Positions 24,698 through 33,220 of a DNA stretch of 64,000 nucleotides are shown here, in pieces. Made by a program: the position numbers and the translations under genes. The notes under the pieces are model-generated. The model worked only from the letters and a program-made list of their open reading frames with translations, did not search any database and had not been told where the DNA came from. Source of the DNA: Candidatus Effluviviaceae Genus I sp. (lineage in GTDB: Bacteria; Joyebacterota; Joyebacteria; Joyebacterales; Joyebacteraceae); contig VGIX01000002.1 of the NCBI GenBank assembly GCA_016867725.1, forward strand, positions 1-64,000. The letters run 5' to 3'. Position 1 is the stretch's first letter. Every line of letters starts with the position of its first letter.

Positions 24698-25442
24698 CCG
24701 GACGGGCGGAGACGCGGGCGCGGAGACGCTGAGCGCGCGCGGCCTCGTCAAGAGGTACGGGCGCAGGACCGTGGTCAACCACGTTGACCTCGAGCTGCGC
24801 CGCGGCGAGGTCGTCGGGCTCCTCGGTCCGAACGGGGCCGGGAAGACGACGACCTTCCACATGATCGTGGGGCTGCTGCCGCCGGACGAGGGGGCGGTCT
24901 TCCTCGACGAGCGCGAGATCACGCGGACCCCGATGTACCGCCGGGCGAGGATGGGCGTCGGCTACCTGTCGCAGGAGTCCTCGGTGTTCCGCGGCCTCAC
25001 CGTGGGCCAGAACATCATGGCGGTGCTGGAGACGCTCGCGCTCTCGCGCGCCGAACGGCGCGAGCGCCTGGACGCGCTTCTCGGCGAGCTGGACATCAAG
25101 GGGCTTGAGCACCACGGCGCCGCGACGCTCTCGGGGGGCGAGCGGCGACGCGTCGAGATCACGCGGGCGCTCGTGACCGACCCTGCGTTCCTGCTGCTCG
25201 ACGAGCCGTTCGTGGGCATCGACCCGATCGTGGTCCAGGACATCCAGGCCATCATCCGCAGGCTCAGGTCCAAGGGCATCGGGATGCTCATCACGGATCA
25301 CAGCGTGCGCGAGACGCTCTCGGTGACCGACCGCGCGTACATCATCTACGAGGGGGAGATCCTGCTGTCGGGAAGCGCGCAGGAGCTCGCGACGAACCCC
25401 GAGGCGCGGAAGCTGTACCTCGGCGAGAAGTTCCAGCTGTGA
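24684..25442 (+). CDS. lptB: LPS export ABC transporter ATP-binding protein LptB
   Basis: A 252-residue ABC ATPase. Walker A is GPNGAGKTTT, the signature is LSGGERRRVEITRAL, Walker B is FLLLDEPFVGIDP, and the switch His lies in LITDHSVRET. Details such as the Q-loop context GVGYLSQESSVFRGL match LptB (YhbG) rather than amino-acid importers. It powers LPS extraction with the membrane partners LptF and LptG, encoded here at 40.6-43.0 kb on the other strand. The TTG at 24684 is the best start and overlaps lptC. rpoN follows after 58 bases, the usual gene order. Confidence 0.95.
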   Translation: MRTGDRTGGDAGAETLSARGLVKRYGRRTVVNHVDLELRRGEVVGLLGPNGAGKTTTFHMIVGLLPPDEGAVFLDEREITRTPMYRRARMGVGYLSQESSVFRGLTVGQNIMAVLETLALSRAERRERLDALLGELDIKGLEHHGAATLSGGERRRVEITRALVTDPAFLLLDEPFVGIDPIVVQDIQAIIRRLRSKGIGMLITDHSVRETLSVTDRAYIIYEGEILLSGSAQELATNPEARKLYLGEKFQL

Positions 25443-25500
25443 CGGGTGTTGACGCAAGGCAGGCGTGCCCCGGTTCCGGCCTTCAGCGGGAGACGACAGC

Positions 25501-26976
25501 GTGGACATGAAGCCCAGGCAGGAGCTGAGGCAGCACCAGCAGCTCGTCATGACACCGCGGCTTCAGATGGCCCTGAAGATCCTGCAGGTGTCGACACTCG
25601 AGCTCGAGCAGTTCCTGAAGCAGCAGCTCGACGAGAACCCGCTTCTGGAGCGCGGCGAGGAGGAGGAAGAAGCCGAGGCCGAGAAGGAGGCGCAGGACGC
25701 GGAGCGCGCGCAGGACGGAACGAGCTCCGAGCCCGCGGCGCCGCCCACTCAGGAGCCGCCGGCGCCCGCGGCCCCCGAGCCGGCAGTGCAGGAGAGCGCT
25801 CCCGCCGACGACATGGACTGGGACGACTACCTCGACGACGTGTACCTCCACGCGTGCAGCCAGAACCTCGAGCGGGACGAGGACGACCAGTACGAGCGCG
25901 TCCCCGTGGCCGTGGCGACGTTCGGTGAGTCCCTCAAGCATCAGCTTCACATGGAGTGCTCCGACGGCGACGTCCTCCGCGTTGCCGAGTACATCATCGA
26001 CGAGCTCGACGGGAACGGGTTCCTGTACGACGACCTGGCGTCCATCGCGGAGACGCTCGGCGTCGACATCGAGCTCGTGGAACGCGCGCTGGCCGTGGTG
26101 CAGGCGCTCGACCCGCCGGGGATCGCGGCGAGGGGGCTTCGCGAGTGCTTGCTCCTTCAGCTCCAGCGGAAGGGCCTGGGCGACAGCGTCGCGGCGCGCC
26201 TCGTCTCCGAGTGCTTCGAGGAGCTCGCGGCGAGGAAGGCGGACCAGGCCAGACGGAAGCTCGGCGTCTCCATGGACGAGGTCCGCAACGCGATCACGGA
26301 GATCCGACACCTCGACCTCAAGCCGCGGACCGATCCGGCGCATGAGGACGCCGGGTACATCATGCCGGACCTCCTGGTGGAGGACGTCGATGGCAGGTAC
26401 CTCGTGCTGCTCAACGACCAGGACGTGCCGCGCGTCAGGATCAGCGCCACCTATCGCACGATGCTCTCCTCGGGCCCGAGCGCCGAGGAGCGGGACTTCA
26501 TCGGCCGGAAGCTCAAGGAGGCCCGCTGGGTCGTCAAGAGCGTGGAGAACCGCAGGCGCACCATGGTCAAGGTCATGGAGAGCATCGTTCGCGCGCAGAA
26601 GGCGTTCTTCGACAAGGGGGAGGCCGCGCTGAGGCCTCTCACGCTCCAGCAGGTGGCCGACGACGTGGGCATGCACGAGTCCACAGTGAGCAGGGTCACG
26701 AGGGGGAAGTACGTCCAGACGCCGCGCGGCACGTTCGAGCTCAAGTACTTCTTCTGGAGCGCGGTGCCGACGTCCGACGGGCAGGAGGTCGCTTCGGAGG
26801 CGGTGCGAAGCGCGATCCGGGACATCATCGGCAAGGAGGACGCGAAGAAGCCGCTGTCGGACCAGAAGATCGCCGACGAGCTGCGCCGCATGGGGTTCCA
26901 CATCTCGCGGCGCGCCGTGGCGAAGTACCGGGACCAGATGGGCATCGGCCGGGCCGGCTTCAGGAAGGAGATCTAG
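25501..26976 (+). CDS. rpoN: RNA polymerase sigma-54 factor
   Basis: A 491-residue sigma-54. Region I is complete: QQLVMTPRLQMALKILQ and LEQFLKQQLDENPLLE. A strongly acidic, Pro/Ala-rich region II follows (residues 55-115). The core-binding domain contains ALDPPGIAARGLRECLLLQ. The DNA-binding part has an HTH (LTLQQVADDVGMHESTVSRVT) and ends in an RpoN box, SRRAVAKYRD (about residues 469-478; consensus ARRTVAKYRE). The GTG at 25501 follows GGGAGACGACAGC; ATG 25507 is also possible. No enhancer-binding protein is encoded in the window. Confidence 0.96.
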   Translation: MDMKPRQELRQHQQLVMTPRLQMALKILQVSTLELEQFLKQQLDENPLLERGEEEEEAEAEKEAQDAERAQDGTSSEPAAPPTQEPPAPAAPEPAVQESAPADDMDWDDYLDDVYLHACSQNLERDEDDQYERVPVAVATFGESLKHQLHMECSDGDVLRVAEYIIDELDGNGFLYDDLASIAETLGVDIELVERALAVVQALDPPGIAARGLRECLLLQLQRKGLGDSVAARLVSECFEELAARKADQARRKLGVSMDEVRNAITEIRHLDLKPRTDPAHEDAGYIMPDLLVEDVDGRYLVLLNDQDVPRVRISATYRTMLSSGPSAEERDFIGRKLKEARWVVKSVENRRRTMVKVMESIVRAQKAFFDKGEAALRPLTLQQVADDVGMHESTVSRVTRGKYVQTPRGTFELKYFFWSAVPTSDGQEVASEAVRSAIRDIIGKEDAKKPLSDQKIADELRRMGFHISRRAVAKYRDQMGIGRAGFRKEI

Positions 26977-26983
26977 CGTCCTC

Positions 26984-27874
26984 GTGGCGGACGGCGTGAG
27001 GCTCCCCCCATGGCTGCGGAAGCCGAGGCCGCACCCCGCGCGGTCGCGGAGGGTCCGCGACGCGCTCGCGTCGTTCGGGCTCAACACCGTCTGCGACGAG
27101 GCGTTGTGTCCGAACCGGGTGGACTGCCTGAGCCGCGGCACGGCGACCTTCATGCTCCTGGGCGACCGGTGCACGCGCGACTGCGCGTTCTGCGCCGTGG
27201 AGCACGGCCGGCCGGCGCCGCCCGACGCCGACGAGCCGGCCCGTGTCGCCCGGTGCGTTCGCGCGCTCGGCCTGGCTCACGCGGTCGTCACCTCCGTGAC
27301 GCGCGACGACCTGACGGACGGCGGCGCGGGGCACTTCGCCGCGACCGTGGGTGCGGTGCGCTCCGCCGCGCCGTCGGCAGGCGTCGAGGTCCTGGTGCCG
27401 GACTTCCTGGGCGACGCGAACGCCGTCGAGACGGTGCTCGCGTCGCGGCCCGACGTGTTCGGGCACAACGTGGAAACCGCGCCGAGGCTCTACGCGTCGG
27501 CGCGTCCAGGGGCGGACTACCGACGGTCGCTCGCGGTCCTGTCGCAGGCTGCGGCGTCCGGGCGGTCCGGCCACGTCAAGTCGGCGCTCATGCTGGGGCT
27601 CGGGGAGACGCGGGACGAGATCGAGGGCGTGCTCGACGATCTGCGGGCGGCCGGTGTGACCGTGGTGTGCATGGGGCAGTACCTTCGCCCGTCGCCGGAG
27701 CACCTGCCCGTCGCGAGGTATGTGCCGCCCGAGGAGTTCGACGAGCTTCGGGCGGTCGCGGAGGCGAGGGGATTCGCCCGGGTGGTCGCGGGCCCGTTCG
27801 TCAGAAGCTCGTACGAGGCCGACCGCGTCGCGGGGCGCACGCGCGGGGCCGGCCTGGCGACGGTCGCGCGCTGA
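26984..27874 (+). CDS. lipA: lipoyl synthase
   Basis: A 296-residue radical-SAM enzyme that inserts two sulfurs into octanoyl groups on lipoyl-dependent proteins. The auxiliary cluster is ligated by Cys37, Cys42 and Cys48 (C-x4-C-x5-C) plus the Ser of the late RSSYEAD motif. The radical-SAM cluster uses Cys63, Cys67 and Cys70 (CTRDCAFC). Other motifs: VTSVTRDDLTDGGAGHFA and GHNVETAPRLY. The GTG at 26984 lies 7 bases after rpoN. Neither lipB nor a lipoylated dehydrogenase is nearby, so its place between rpoN and hpf is unusual. Confidence 0.95.
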   Translation: MADGVRLPPWLRKPRPHPARSRRVRDALASFGLNTVCDEALCPNRVDCLSRGTATFMLLGDRCTRDCAFCAVEHGRPAPPDADEPARVARCVRALGLAHAVVTSVTRDDLTDGGAGHFAATVGAVRSAAPSAGVEVLVPDFLGDANAVETVLASRPDVFGHNVETAPRLYASARPGADYRRSLAVLSQAAASGRSGHVKSALMLGLGETRDEIEGVLDDLRAAGVTVVCMGQYLRPSPEHLPVARYVPPEEFDELRAVAEARGFARVVAGPFVRSSYEADRVAGRTRGAGLATVAR

Positions 27875-27896
27875 CGCGCAGCAACAAGGAGACCGC

Positions 27897-28430
27897 ATGA
27901 GGATCAGGGTGACATCCCGGCACGTTGAGGTGGACGACGCGCTCAGGGCGTACGTCGAGGAGAAGACGCGAGGCCTGAGCCGGTACTTCGACCGCGTTGA
28001 CGAGGCGAACGTCGTGCTGTCGGCGGAAGGCCACAGGAAGGTCGCGGCCCTGACCGTGCACGCCTCGAGGGCGACCATCTCGAGCGAGCAGGACGGCGAT
28101 GACGTTCGGAGCGCGTTCGACAACGCGCTGGAGAAGGTCCAGCGTCAGGTGAGGCGGCACAAGGCGCGCGTGCGCGACCACAAGCACGGGGTGCCGACGA
28201 GCGACGTCGCCGAGGAGCTCGCGGGCGCGCCCCCGAGCGGCGTCGGGATCGTCCCCGAGACGCTGGCGGCCGAGCCGATGACGCCGGAGGCCGCCGTGGC
28301 CGAGCTGAGCGCCGCGAGCGTCGGCTTCCTCGTCTTCCTGAACTCGGAGACCGGGAAGGTGAACGTGCTCTACCGTCGGGACGACGGGCACTACGGGCTC
28401 GTGGAGCCCGGGGGCTCGGAAGGCGCGTGA
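27897..28430 (+). CDS. hpf: ribosome hibernation promoting factor, long form
   Basis: A 177-residue protein. The N-terminal domain (MRIRVTSRHVEVDDALRAYV to about residue 100) is the S30AE/HPF fold that occupies the 30S tRNA and mRNA sites. The C-terminal 55 residues (GFLVFLNSETGKVNVLYRRDDGHYGLVEP) are the dimerisation domain found only in long HPF, which makes 100S ribosome dimers. A 40-residue Ala/Pro-rich linker joins them. In many Gram-negative bacteria hpf follows rpoN and precedes PTS genes, as here except for the inserted lipA. Confidence 0.93.
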   Translation: MRIRVTSRHVEVDDALRAYVEEKTRGLSRYFDRVDEANVVLSAEGHRKVAALTVHASRATISSEQDGDDVRSAFDNALEKVQRQVRRHKARVRDHKHGVPTSDVAEELAGAPPSGVGIVPETLAAEPMTPEAAVAELSAASVGFLVFLNSETGKVNVLYRRDDGHYGLVEPGGSEGA

Positions 28431-28462
28431 CGGGCGGGCTGCTCGCCGGGGGAGAGACTGTC

Positions 28463-29431
28463 GTGGAGGGTCCGAACACCGCGGAGATCATCCGGCACCT
28501 GAGGAGCGCGCTCGATCTCAGCCTCGTGACCGAGGGAGTCGAGTGGGGGGCCGAGATCACGCACCGGGGCACGTTCAGCCCCGGGCTCCTGCTCGCCGGG
28601 TTCGAGCGGCGGTTCGCGGCGGACAGGATCCAGGTGCTCGGGGACCTTGAGCTCGAGTACGTGGAGTCGCTCGATCCGGATCAGCGGGCCGCAGCGTTCA
28701 GGAGGCTCTGCGTGTCGACGGTGCCCCTGATCGTCGTGGCGGACGGGCGTCCGGTCCCGCCAGAGCTCGTCAGCGCCGCGCGCGAGAGAGGGGTCCCCGT
28801 CTACTCGAGCGGCGCCCACGCGGCGAGGGTGGCCGTCGACATCGGGTCCTACATCGCCGAGGTGCTCGCGCCGTCCGTCGCCATCCACGGCACGCTCGTG
28901 GATGTGTACGGGGTCGGTCTTCTCTTCACGGGGAAGAGCGGCATCGGCAAGAGCGAGTGCGCGCTGGACCTGGTCGCCAACGGGCATCGCCTCGTCGCGG
29001 ACGACCTCGTGAAGATCGTGCGGACGCCGCAGGGCTACCTCGTCGGCTCGTGCAGCGAGTTGCTCCGGCACCACATGGAGATCCGCGGCGTGGGGATCAT
29101 CGACCTGCGCGCGATGTTCGGGGTCCGCGCGACCAGGCAGCGCAAGCGCGTCGAGGTCGAGGTCAAGCTGACGACGTGGTCGGACGTGGAGGACTACGAC
29201 CGTTTGGGCTTCGACCAGGACGCCACGGAGATCCTGGGCGTGAAGATCCCGCAGGTCGTCCTGCCGCTCGTGCCGGGCAAGAACATCACGGTGATCTCCG
29301 AGGTCATCGCCCTCGACCACCTGCTGCGACTGGGCGGGGTCCACACGGCCCGCGAGTTCGGCGCGCGACTGAGAGACCTCGCCGATCGGCAGGCGATGCC
29401 CGACGAGGCGGACCGGAGCGACGACGAGTGA
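28463..29431 (+). CDS. hprK: HPr kinase/phosphorylase
   Basis: A 322-residue bifunctional enzyme that phosphorylates and dephosphorylates HPr on Ser46 in response to ATP, Pi and sugar phosphates. The N-terminal domain is typical (ITHRGTFSPGLLLAGFERRF). The catalytic domain has HGTLVDVYG, the P-loop GKSGIGKS (residues 157-164) and the HprK signature EIRGVGIIDLRAMFG. GTG 28463 is chosen because it follows GGGGGAGAGAC and matches the Bacillus N-terminus; GTG 28427, overlapping hpf by 4 bases, would add 12 residues. The stop overlaps the EIIA gene by 4 bases. Confidence 0.95.
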   Translation: MEGPNTAEIIRHLRSALDLSLVTEGVEWGAEITHRGTFSPGLLLAGFERRFAADRIQVLGDLELEYVESLDPDQRAAAFRRLCVSTVPLIVVADGRPVPPELVSAARERGVPVYSSGAHAARVAVDIGSYIAEVLAPSVAIHGTLVDVYGVGLLFTGKSGIGKSECALDLVANGHRLVADDLVKIVRTPQGYLVGSCSELLRHHMEIRGVGIIDLRAMFGVRATRQRKRVEVEVKLTTWSDVEDYDRLGFDQDATEILGVKIPQVVLPLVPGKNITVISEVIALDHLLRLGGVHTAREFGARLRDLADRQAMPDEADRSDDE

Positions 29432-29826
29432 ACGGACAGCGCCGCAAGATAGGGTGTGTCCTCGTGGCCCATGCCAGGGTCGCCGAGTGCCTCGTCGAGG
29501 CGGTGCAGGGCATTCTCGGGAAGCAGAGCGGCTGGGTCACCGTGTCGAACGCGGGGCTCGGGCTCAAGGAACTGCTGGCAGCCGTCAGCCGGGCGGTGGA
29601 CGACCTCGGACGGTCGCACGACGTCGTCGTTCTCAGCGACATGCCTGGCGGGAGCTGCCACCACGCCTGCCAGGAGCTGGCCGTCGCGCGCCCCGGCCTC
29701 AGGGTCGTGAGCGGCGTGAACCTCATGATGCTCCTGGAGTTCTTCGTGAAGAGGGACCGGCACAGCGTCGACGAGCTGGTGGGCCTGATCGGGGAGCGCG
29801 GCCGGGACTCGGTCCGCGTGTCGTGA
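29428..29826 (+). CDS. PTS mannose-family EIIA component
   Basis: A 132-residue cytosolic EIIA of the mannose/fructose/sorbose family (ManX IIA-like fold). The phosphorylatable His is His15 in CVLVAHARVAE, where most members have 'HG'. SDMPGGSCHHAC corresponds to the family 'D..GGSP' loop, with His/Cys in place of the usual SP-N. VSGVNLMMLLEF is the standard 'GvNLPML' motif with Met for Pro. The GTG overlaps hprK. It would accept phosphate from HPr and pass it to the EIIB encoded one base downstream. Confidence 0.9.
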   Translation: MNGQRRKIGCVLVAHARVAECLVEAVQGILGKQSGWVTVSNAGLGLKELLAAVSRAVDDLGRSHDVVVLSDMPGGSCHHACQELAVARPGLRVVSGVNLMMLLEFFVKRDRHSVDELVGLIGERGRDSVRVS

Positions 29827-29827
29827 C

Positions 29828-30352
29828 GTGCCTCCAACGCTGGAACTCGTGCGCATCGACGACCGGCTGATCCACGGACAGGTGACCGTCGCCTGGGGGA
29901 CGTGGCTCGAGCCGGACCGGATCGTGCTGGCGAACGACGAGGTCGCCGGGACGCCGTGGCGACGCGACCTCTACGCGGGGTTCGACACGCTCGGCGCCGC
30001 CGTCAGCGTGGTGGCCGTGGACGCGCTCGCGGCGGCGATGGCCGACGGGCGGTGGGACGGGGAGCGCATGATCCTCATCGTCGAGTCGCCGACCGATCTT
30101 CTGAGGCTCATCGAGCAGGGAGTCCCGGTGCCGGCCGCGAACGTCGGCGGGATGCACTTCGCGCCGGGGAAGCGGGAGCTCCTTCCGTACGTCTACGTGG
30201 ACGACGGCGACATCCGCGCGATGAGGGCGATCGTCGGACGAGGCACGTCCCTCTTCGCTCAGGACGTTCCGCAGTCCGGGCAGGTCGATCTCGCCCTGCT
30301 GATCGCGGAGCCGGACCCGGGGCCGCGGGAGGACCAGCGCACCGGTGCATAG
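29828..30352 (+). CDS. PTS mannose-family EIIB component
   Basis: A 174-residue EIIB of the mannose/fructose/sorbose family. The phosphorylation site is His16 in RIDDRLIHGQVTVAWG, almost identical to the family signature. Later motifs are VLANDEVAGTPWRRDLYA and PAANVGGMHFAPGKREL, with the Gly-rich loop typical of EIIB. It transfers phosphate from EIIA to the sugar bound by EIIC/EIID. GTG start 1 base after the EIIA stop; its 3' end overlaps the GH57 gene by 8 bases. Confidence 0.93.
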   Translation: MPPTLELVRIDDRLIHGQVTVAWGTWLEPDRIVLANDEVAGTPWRRDLYAGFDTLGAAVSVVAVDALAAAMADGRWDGERMILIVESPTDLLRLIEQGVPVPAANVGGMHFAPGKRELLPYVYVDDGDIRAMRAIVGRGTSLFAQDVPQSGQVDLALLIAEPDPGPREDQRTGA

Positions 30353-32525
30353 CGTCACGCTCATCCTCTGCATCCACAACCACCAGCCGGTGGGGAATCT
30401 CCCGGACGTCTTCGAACGGGCGTACCGCGACGCCTATCTGCCGTTTCTCGAGACGCTGGAACGGCACCCGGCGGTCAAGCTCGCGCTTCACAACACGGGG
30501 CCGCTGCTCGAGTGGTACGAGGAGCGGGCGCCGGAGTACCTCGATCGCGTCCGCGCGCTCGTCGCCCGGGGGCAGGTCGAGGTGCTGACGGGGGGATTCT
30601 ACGAGCCGATCCTGTCGGCGATCCCGGAACGGGACGCCCTCGGCCAGGTCGCGATGATGAGCGACTACGCGGAGCGGACCTTCGGCGCGCGACCGCGGGG
30701 CATGTGGCTGGCGGAGCGCGTGTGGGAGCCCGGGCTCGCGAGGGTCATCGCCGGCGCGGGCGTGGAGTACGTGCCCCTGGACGACTACGAGTTCCGACTC
30801 GCCGGGCTCTCCGACGACGAGCTCACCGGGAGCTTCGTCACCGAAGACGAGGGGGCGCCGCTTACGCTCCTTCCCATCAGCAAGAGGCTGCGATACGCCA
30901 TTCCGTTCGGGCCGCCCGATGAGACACTGGCGGTCCTGCGCTCGCTCGGGGAGCGCGGCGGCGGTCTCATGGCGCTCTTCGGGGACGACGGCGAGAAGTT
31001 CGGCGTGTGGCCGGGAACCCGCGAGCACGTCTACGGCGACGGATGGCTCGAGGCCTTCTTCACGGCGCTCGAAAGGAACGCGTCGTGGCTCACGACGGCG
31101 ACCCTCGCGGAGTTCGTCGACCGCGAGCCGCCGCGCGGGAGGGTCTATCTGCCCGCGGCCTCGTACCCCGAGATGATGGAGTGGGCGCTGCCGACGCCCG
31201 CCAGGCGAAGCTACGAGCGGCTTCTCAGGAAGGTCGGGGAGCAGGGCGCTCTCGACGAGTGGGGACCGTTCCTGAGCGGGGGCACCTGGAAGGGGTTCAT
31301 CGCCAAGTACGACGAGTCGAACCGCATGGTCCGGAAGATGATGCGCGTGAGCGGGAAGGTCTCGGCCGCGGCGAGGGCGCTCGAGCGCTCGCGGGGCGGC
31401 GCCGGAGCGACTCCCGACCCGTCGGAGCGGCGTCCGGCCGTCGGCGCCGAGGAGATCGACGCCGCGAGGCGAGAGCTCTGGCGCGGGCAGTGCAACTGCG
31501 CGTACTGGCACGGGATCTTCGGCGGGCTCTACCTTCCGCATCTGCGGGCGGCCGTGTACCGCCATCTCATCAGGGCCGAGAACGTCGTGGACAGGGCTCG
31601 CGGCACGCGGTGGGACGCGGCGGAGGCGACGGACCACGACCTTGACGGCGACGAGGAGGTGCTGCTCGAGTCGCACTGGGCGAACGTCTACGTCGCTCCC
31701 GCGAAGGGAGGAGCGATCTTCGAGATCGACGCCCGCGGGAGCGAGGCGAACGTCCTCGGGACCATGTCGCGTTACGAGGAGGCCTACCACGACCTCCTCG
31801 CCCGGGCGGACGACACGCCGGCTCAGGGCGTCGCGAACATCCACGACGCCGTCCGAGCCAAGGAGAAGGGCCTCGCGCGGCTCGCCGCGCCCGACGCGCG
31901 GCCGCGCCGGTCGGCGGTGGACAGGTTCGTGCCCGTGGACCTCTGCGGGGCGGCGGATCTCGACCCGGAGCAGGACGACATCGGCTCGCTCGCGGGCACC
32001 CGCTACCGCTTCGAGCTCGCGCGGACCGACGGGGCCGTCGGGGCGGTGATGACCGCGTGCGGCACCGTGGAGCAGGCGCAGGGCGCGACGCCGGTGAAGA
32101 TCGCGAAGGCCGTGTGGCTCGAGCCGGACCGCCGGGTCCGCGTGACGCACGGGGTGTCGGCCGAAGGGCCCATCGAGGCGGCGTTCGTGTCGGAGTGGAA
32201 TCTGGCGTTCCTCACGGGGCATCCGGACTACGTGTTCCTGGAAGAGGCCGACGGCGAGCGGAAGAGCCTCGCCGAGCCGATCGTGCTCGCGGCGAGAGGC
32301 CCCATCCGGATCGTCGATCGGCTGTCGTCGCACGCTCTCACGCTCACGGCAACGCCTGCTGCGCTCTTCCGGCTGTCGCCGCTCGAGACGGTCTCCCAGT
32401 CGGAGGGCGGCTTCGAGCGCGTGCACCAGGGCGTCACGGTCCTCGCGTGCTGGCCGATGTCGCTCAGGCCCGGCGCGGCGTCGGAGGTGGAGATCGCACT
32501 CGGCGTGTCGCCGGAGGGAGCCTGA
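30345..32525 (+). CDS. glycoside hydrolase family 57 alpha-amylase/4-alpha-glucanotransferase
   Basis: A 726-residue enzyme without signal peptide, so cytosolic. The GH57 barrel shows HNHQP (residues 11-15), the putative nucleophile Glu124 in GMWLAERVWEP and the acid/base Asp in FGDDGEKFGVWPGT (Asp214/215). These positions agree closely with Thermococcus litoralis 4-alpha-glucanotransferase. The C-terminal half carries the beta-rich domains DUF1925/DUF1926 (e.g. CNCAYWHGIFGGLYLPHLR), normal for this subgroup. It would remodel or degrade glycogen or maltodextrins. It overlaps EIIB and lies 4 bases before EIIC, so it is embedded in the PTS operon. Confidence 0.94.
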   Translation: MHSVTLILCIHNHQPVGNLPDVFERAYRDAYLPFLETLERHPAVKLALHNTGPLLEWYEERAPEYLDRVRALVARGQVEVLTGGFYEPILSAIPERDALGQVAMMSDYAERTFGARPRGMWLAERVWEPGLARVIAGAGVEYVPLDDYEFRLAGLSDDELTGSFVTEDEGAPLTLLPISKRLRYAIPFGPPDETLAVLRSLGERGGGLMALFGDDGEKFGVWPGTREHVYGDGWLEAFFTALERNASWLTTATLAEFVDREPPRGRVYLPAASYPEMMEWALPTPARRSYERLLRKVGEQGALDEWGPFLSGGTWKGFIAKYDESNRMVRKMMRVSGKVSAAARALERSRGGAGATPDPSERRPAVGAEEIDAARRELWRGQCNCAYWHGIFGGLYLPHLRAAVYRHLIRAENVVDRARGTRWDAAEATDHDLDGDEEVLLESHWANVYVAPAKGGAIFEIDARGSEANVLGTMSRYEEAYHDLLARADDTPAQGVANIHDAVRAKEKGLARLAAPDARPRRSAVDRFVPVDLCGAADLDPEQDDIGSLAGTRYRFELARTDGAVGAVMTACGTVEQAQGATPVKIAKAVWLEPDRRVRVTHGVSAEGPIEAAFVSEWNLAFLTGHPDYVFLEEADGERKSLAEPIVLAARGPIRIVDRLSSHALTLTATPAALFRLSPLETVSQSEGGFERVHQGVTVLACWPMSLRPGAASEVEIALGVSPEGA

Positions 32526-32529
32526 CGGC

Positions 32530-33210
32530 ATGACGAACGCCTCGTCGGTCGGCGCGATCGCCCTGCTCGGGGGCGCCCTCGGTCTGGACACGACGGCGGC
32601 CCTCCAGGTGATGGTGTCCGAGCCGCTCGTGGCGGGGACGCTCGCGGGCGCCGCGCTGGGAGACGCCGGGACCGGCGCGGTCATCGGGGGAGCGCTCCAG
32701 CTGGTGTGGGCGGGCGCGCTCCCCGTCGGCGCGGCCCCGTTCCCGGACGCCGCGCCCGCCGCGGTGGGCGGCGCAGGCGGCGCTATCCTCCTGGCCCGGG
32801 CGGGCGTGCCGGCCGCCACGGCGACGGCCGCAGGGCTCTTCGTCGCGCTTGTGGCGGGGATGGTCGGGCAACGGGCGACCGGCTGGCTCAGGGACCGGAA
32901 TGACGGTCTGGCCCGCCGTGCGGAGACACGCGCGGCGCACGGTGATGCGCGGGGCGTGACATCGGCTGTGGCGGTGGGGCTGGCCGCGCGGTTCGCGACA
33001 TCGGGCGCGCTTGCGCTCGCCGCCGCCCTCGCGCTGGCGGCGGCGGCCGGGCCGCTTGGGTCGCTCCCGGCGCGCGCAGGGGTCTCGCCCCTCTTCTGGG
33101 CCGCTCCGCTGGCCGTGTCCGTCGCCGTCGCGGCGGCCCGCTGTCGGCTCGAGCGGTGGCTTCTCGCCGCGGGGCTCGCGGCGGGGGCCATGGCAGCGGT
33201 CCTCTCGTGA
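32530..33210 (+). CDS. PTS mannose-family EIIC component
   Basis: A 226-residue membrane protein with about six hydrophobic segments. Family features are LDTTAALQVMVSEPLVAGTLAGAALGD and GGALQLVWAGALPVGAAPFPD, which match the EIIC pattern 'SRP...G...GD' and 'GA.LQL...G....GA..PD'. It forms the sugar channel with EIID. It is somewhat short and very Ala/Gly-rich, with a charged loop at about residues 118-140. The ATG follows GGAGGGAGCCTGACGGC. Substrate specificity cannot be judged. Confidence 0.9.
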   Translation: MTNASSVGAIALLGGALGLDTTAALQVMVSEPLVAGTLAGAALGDAGTGAVIGGALQLVWAGALPVGAAPFPDAAPAAVGGAGGAILLARAGVPAATATAAGLFVALVAGMVGQRATGWLRDRNDGLARRAETRAAHGDARGVTSAVAVGLAARFATSGALALAAALALAAAAGPLGSLPARAGVSPLFWAAPLAVSVAVAAARCRLERWLLAAGLAAGAMAAVLS

Positions 33211-33220
33211 GGTGCCGAAC

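Noticed and set aside
25441-25500. TTGACG before rpoN as a promoter -35 box
   Set aside because: The expected -10 position reads GGTTCC; no TA-rich hexamer lies 16-18 bases away.
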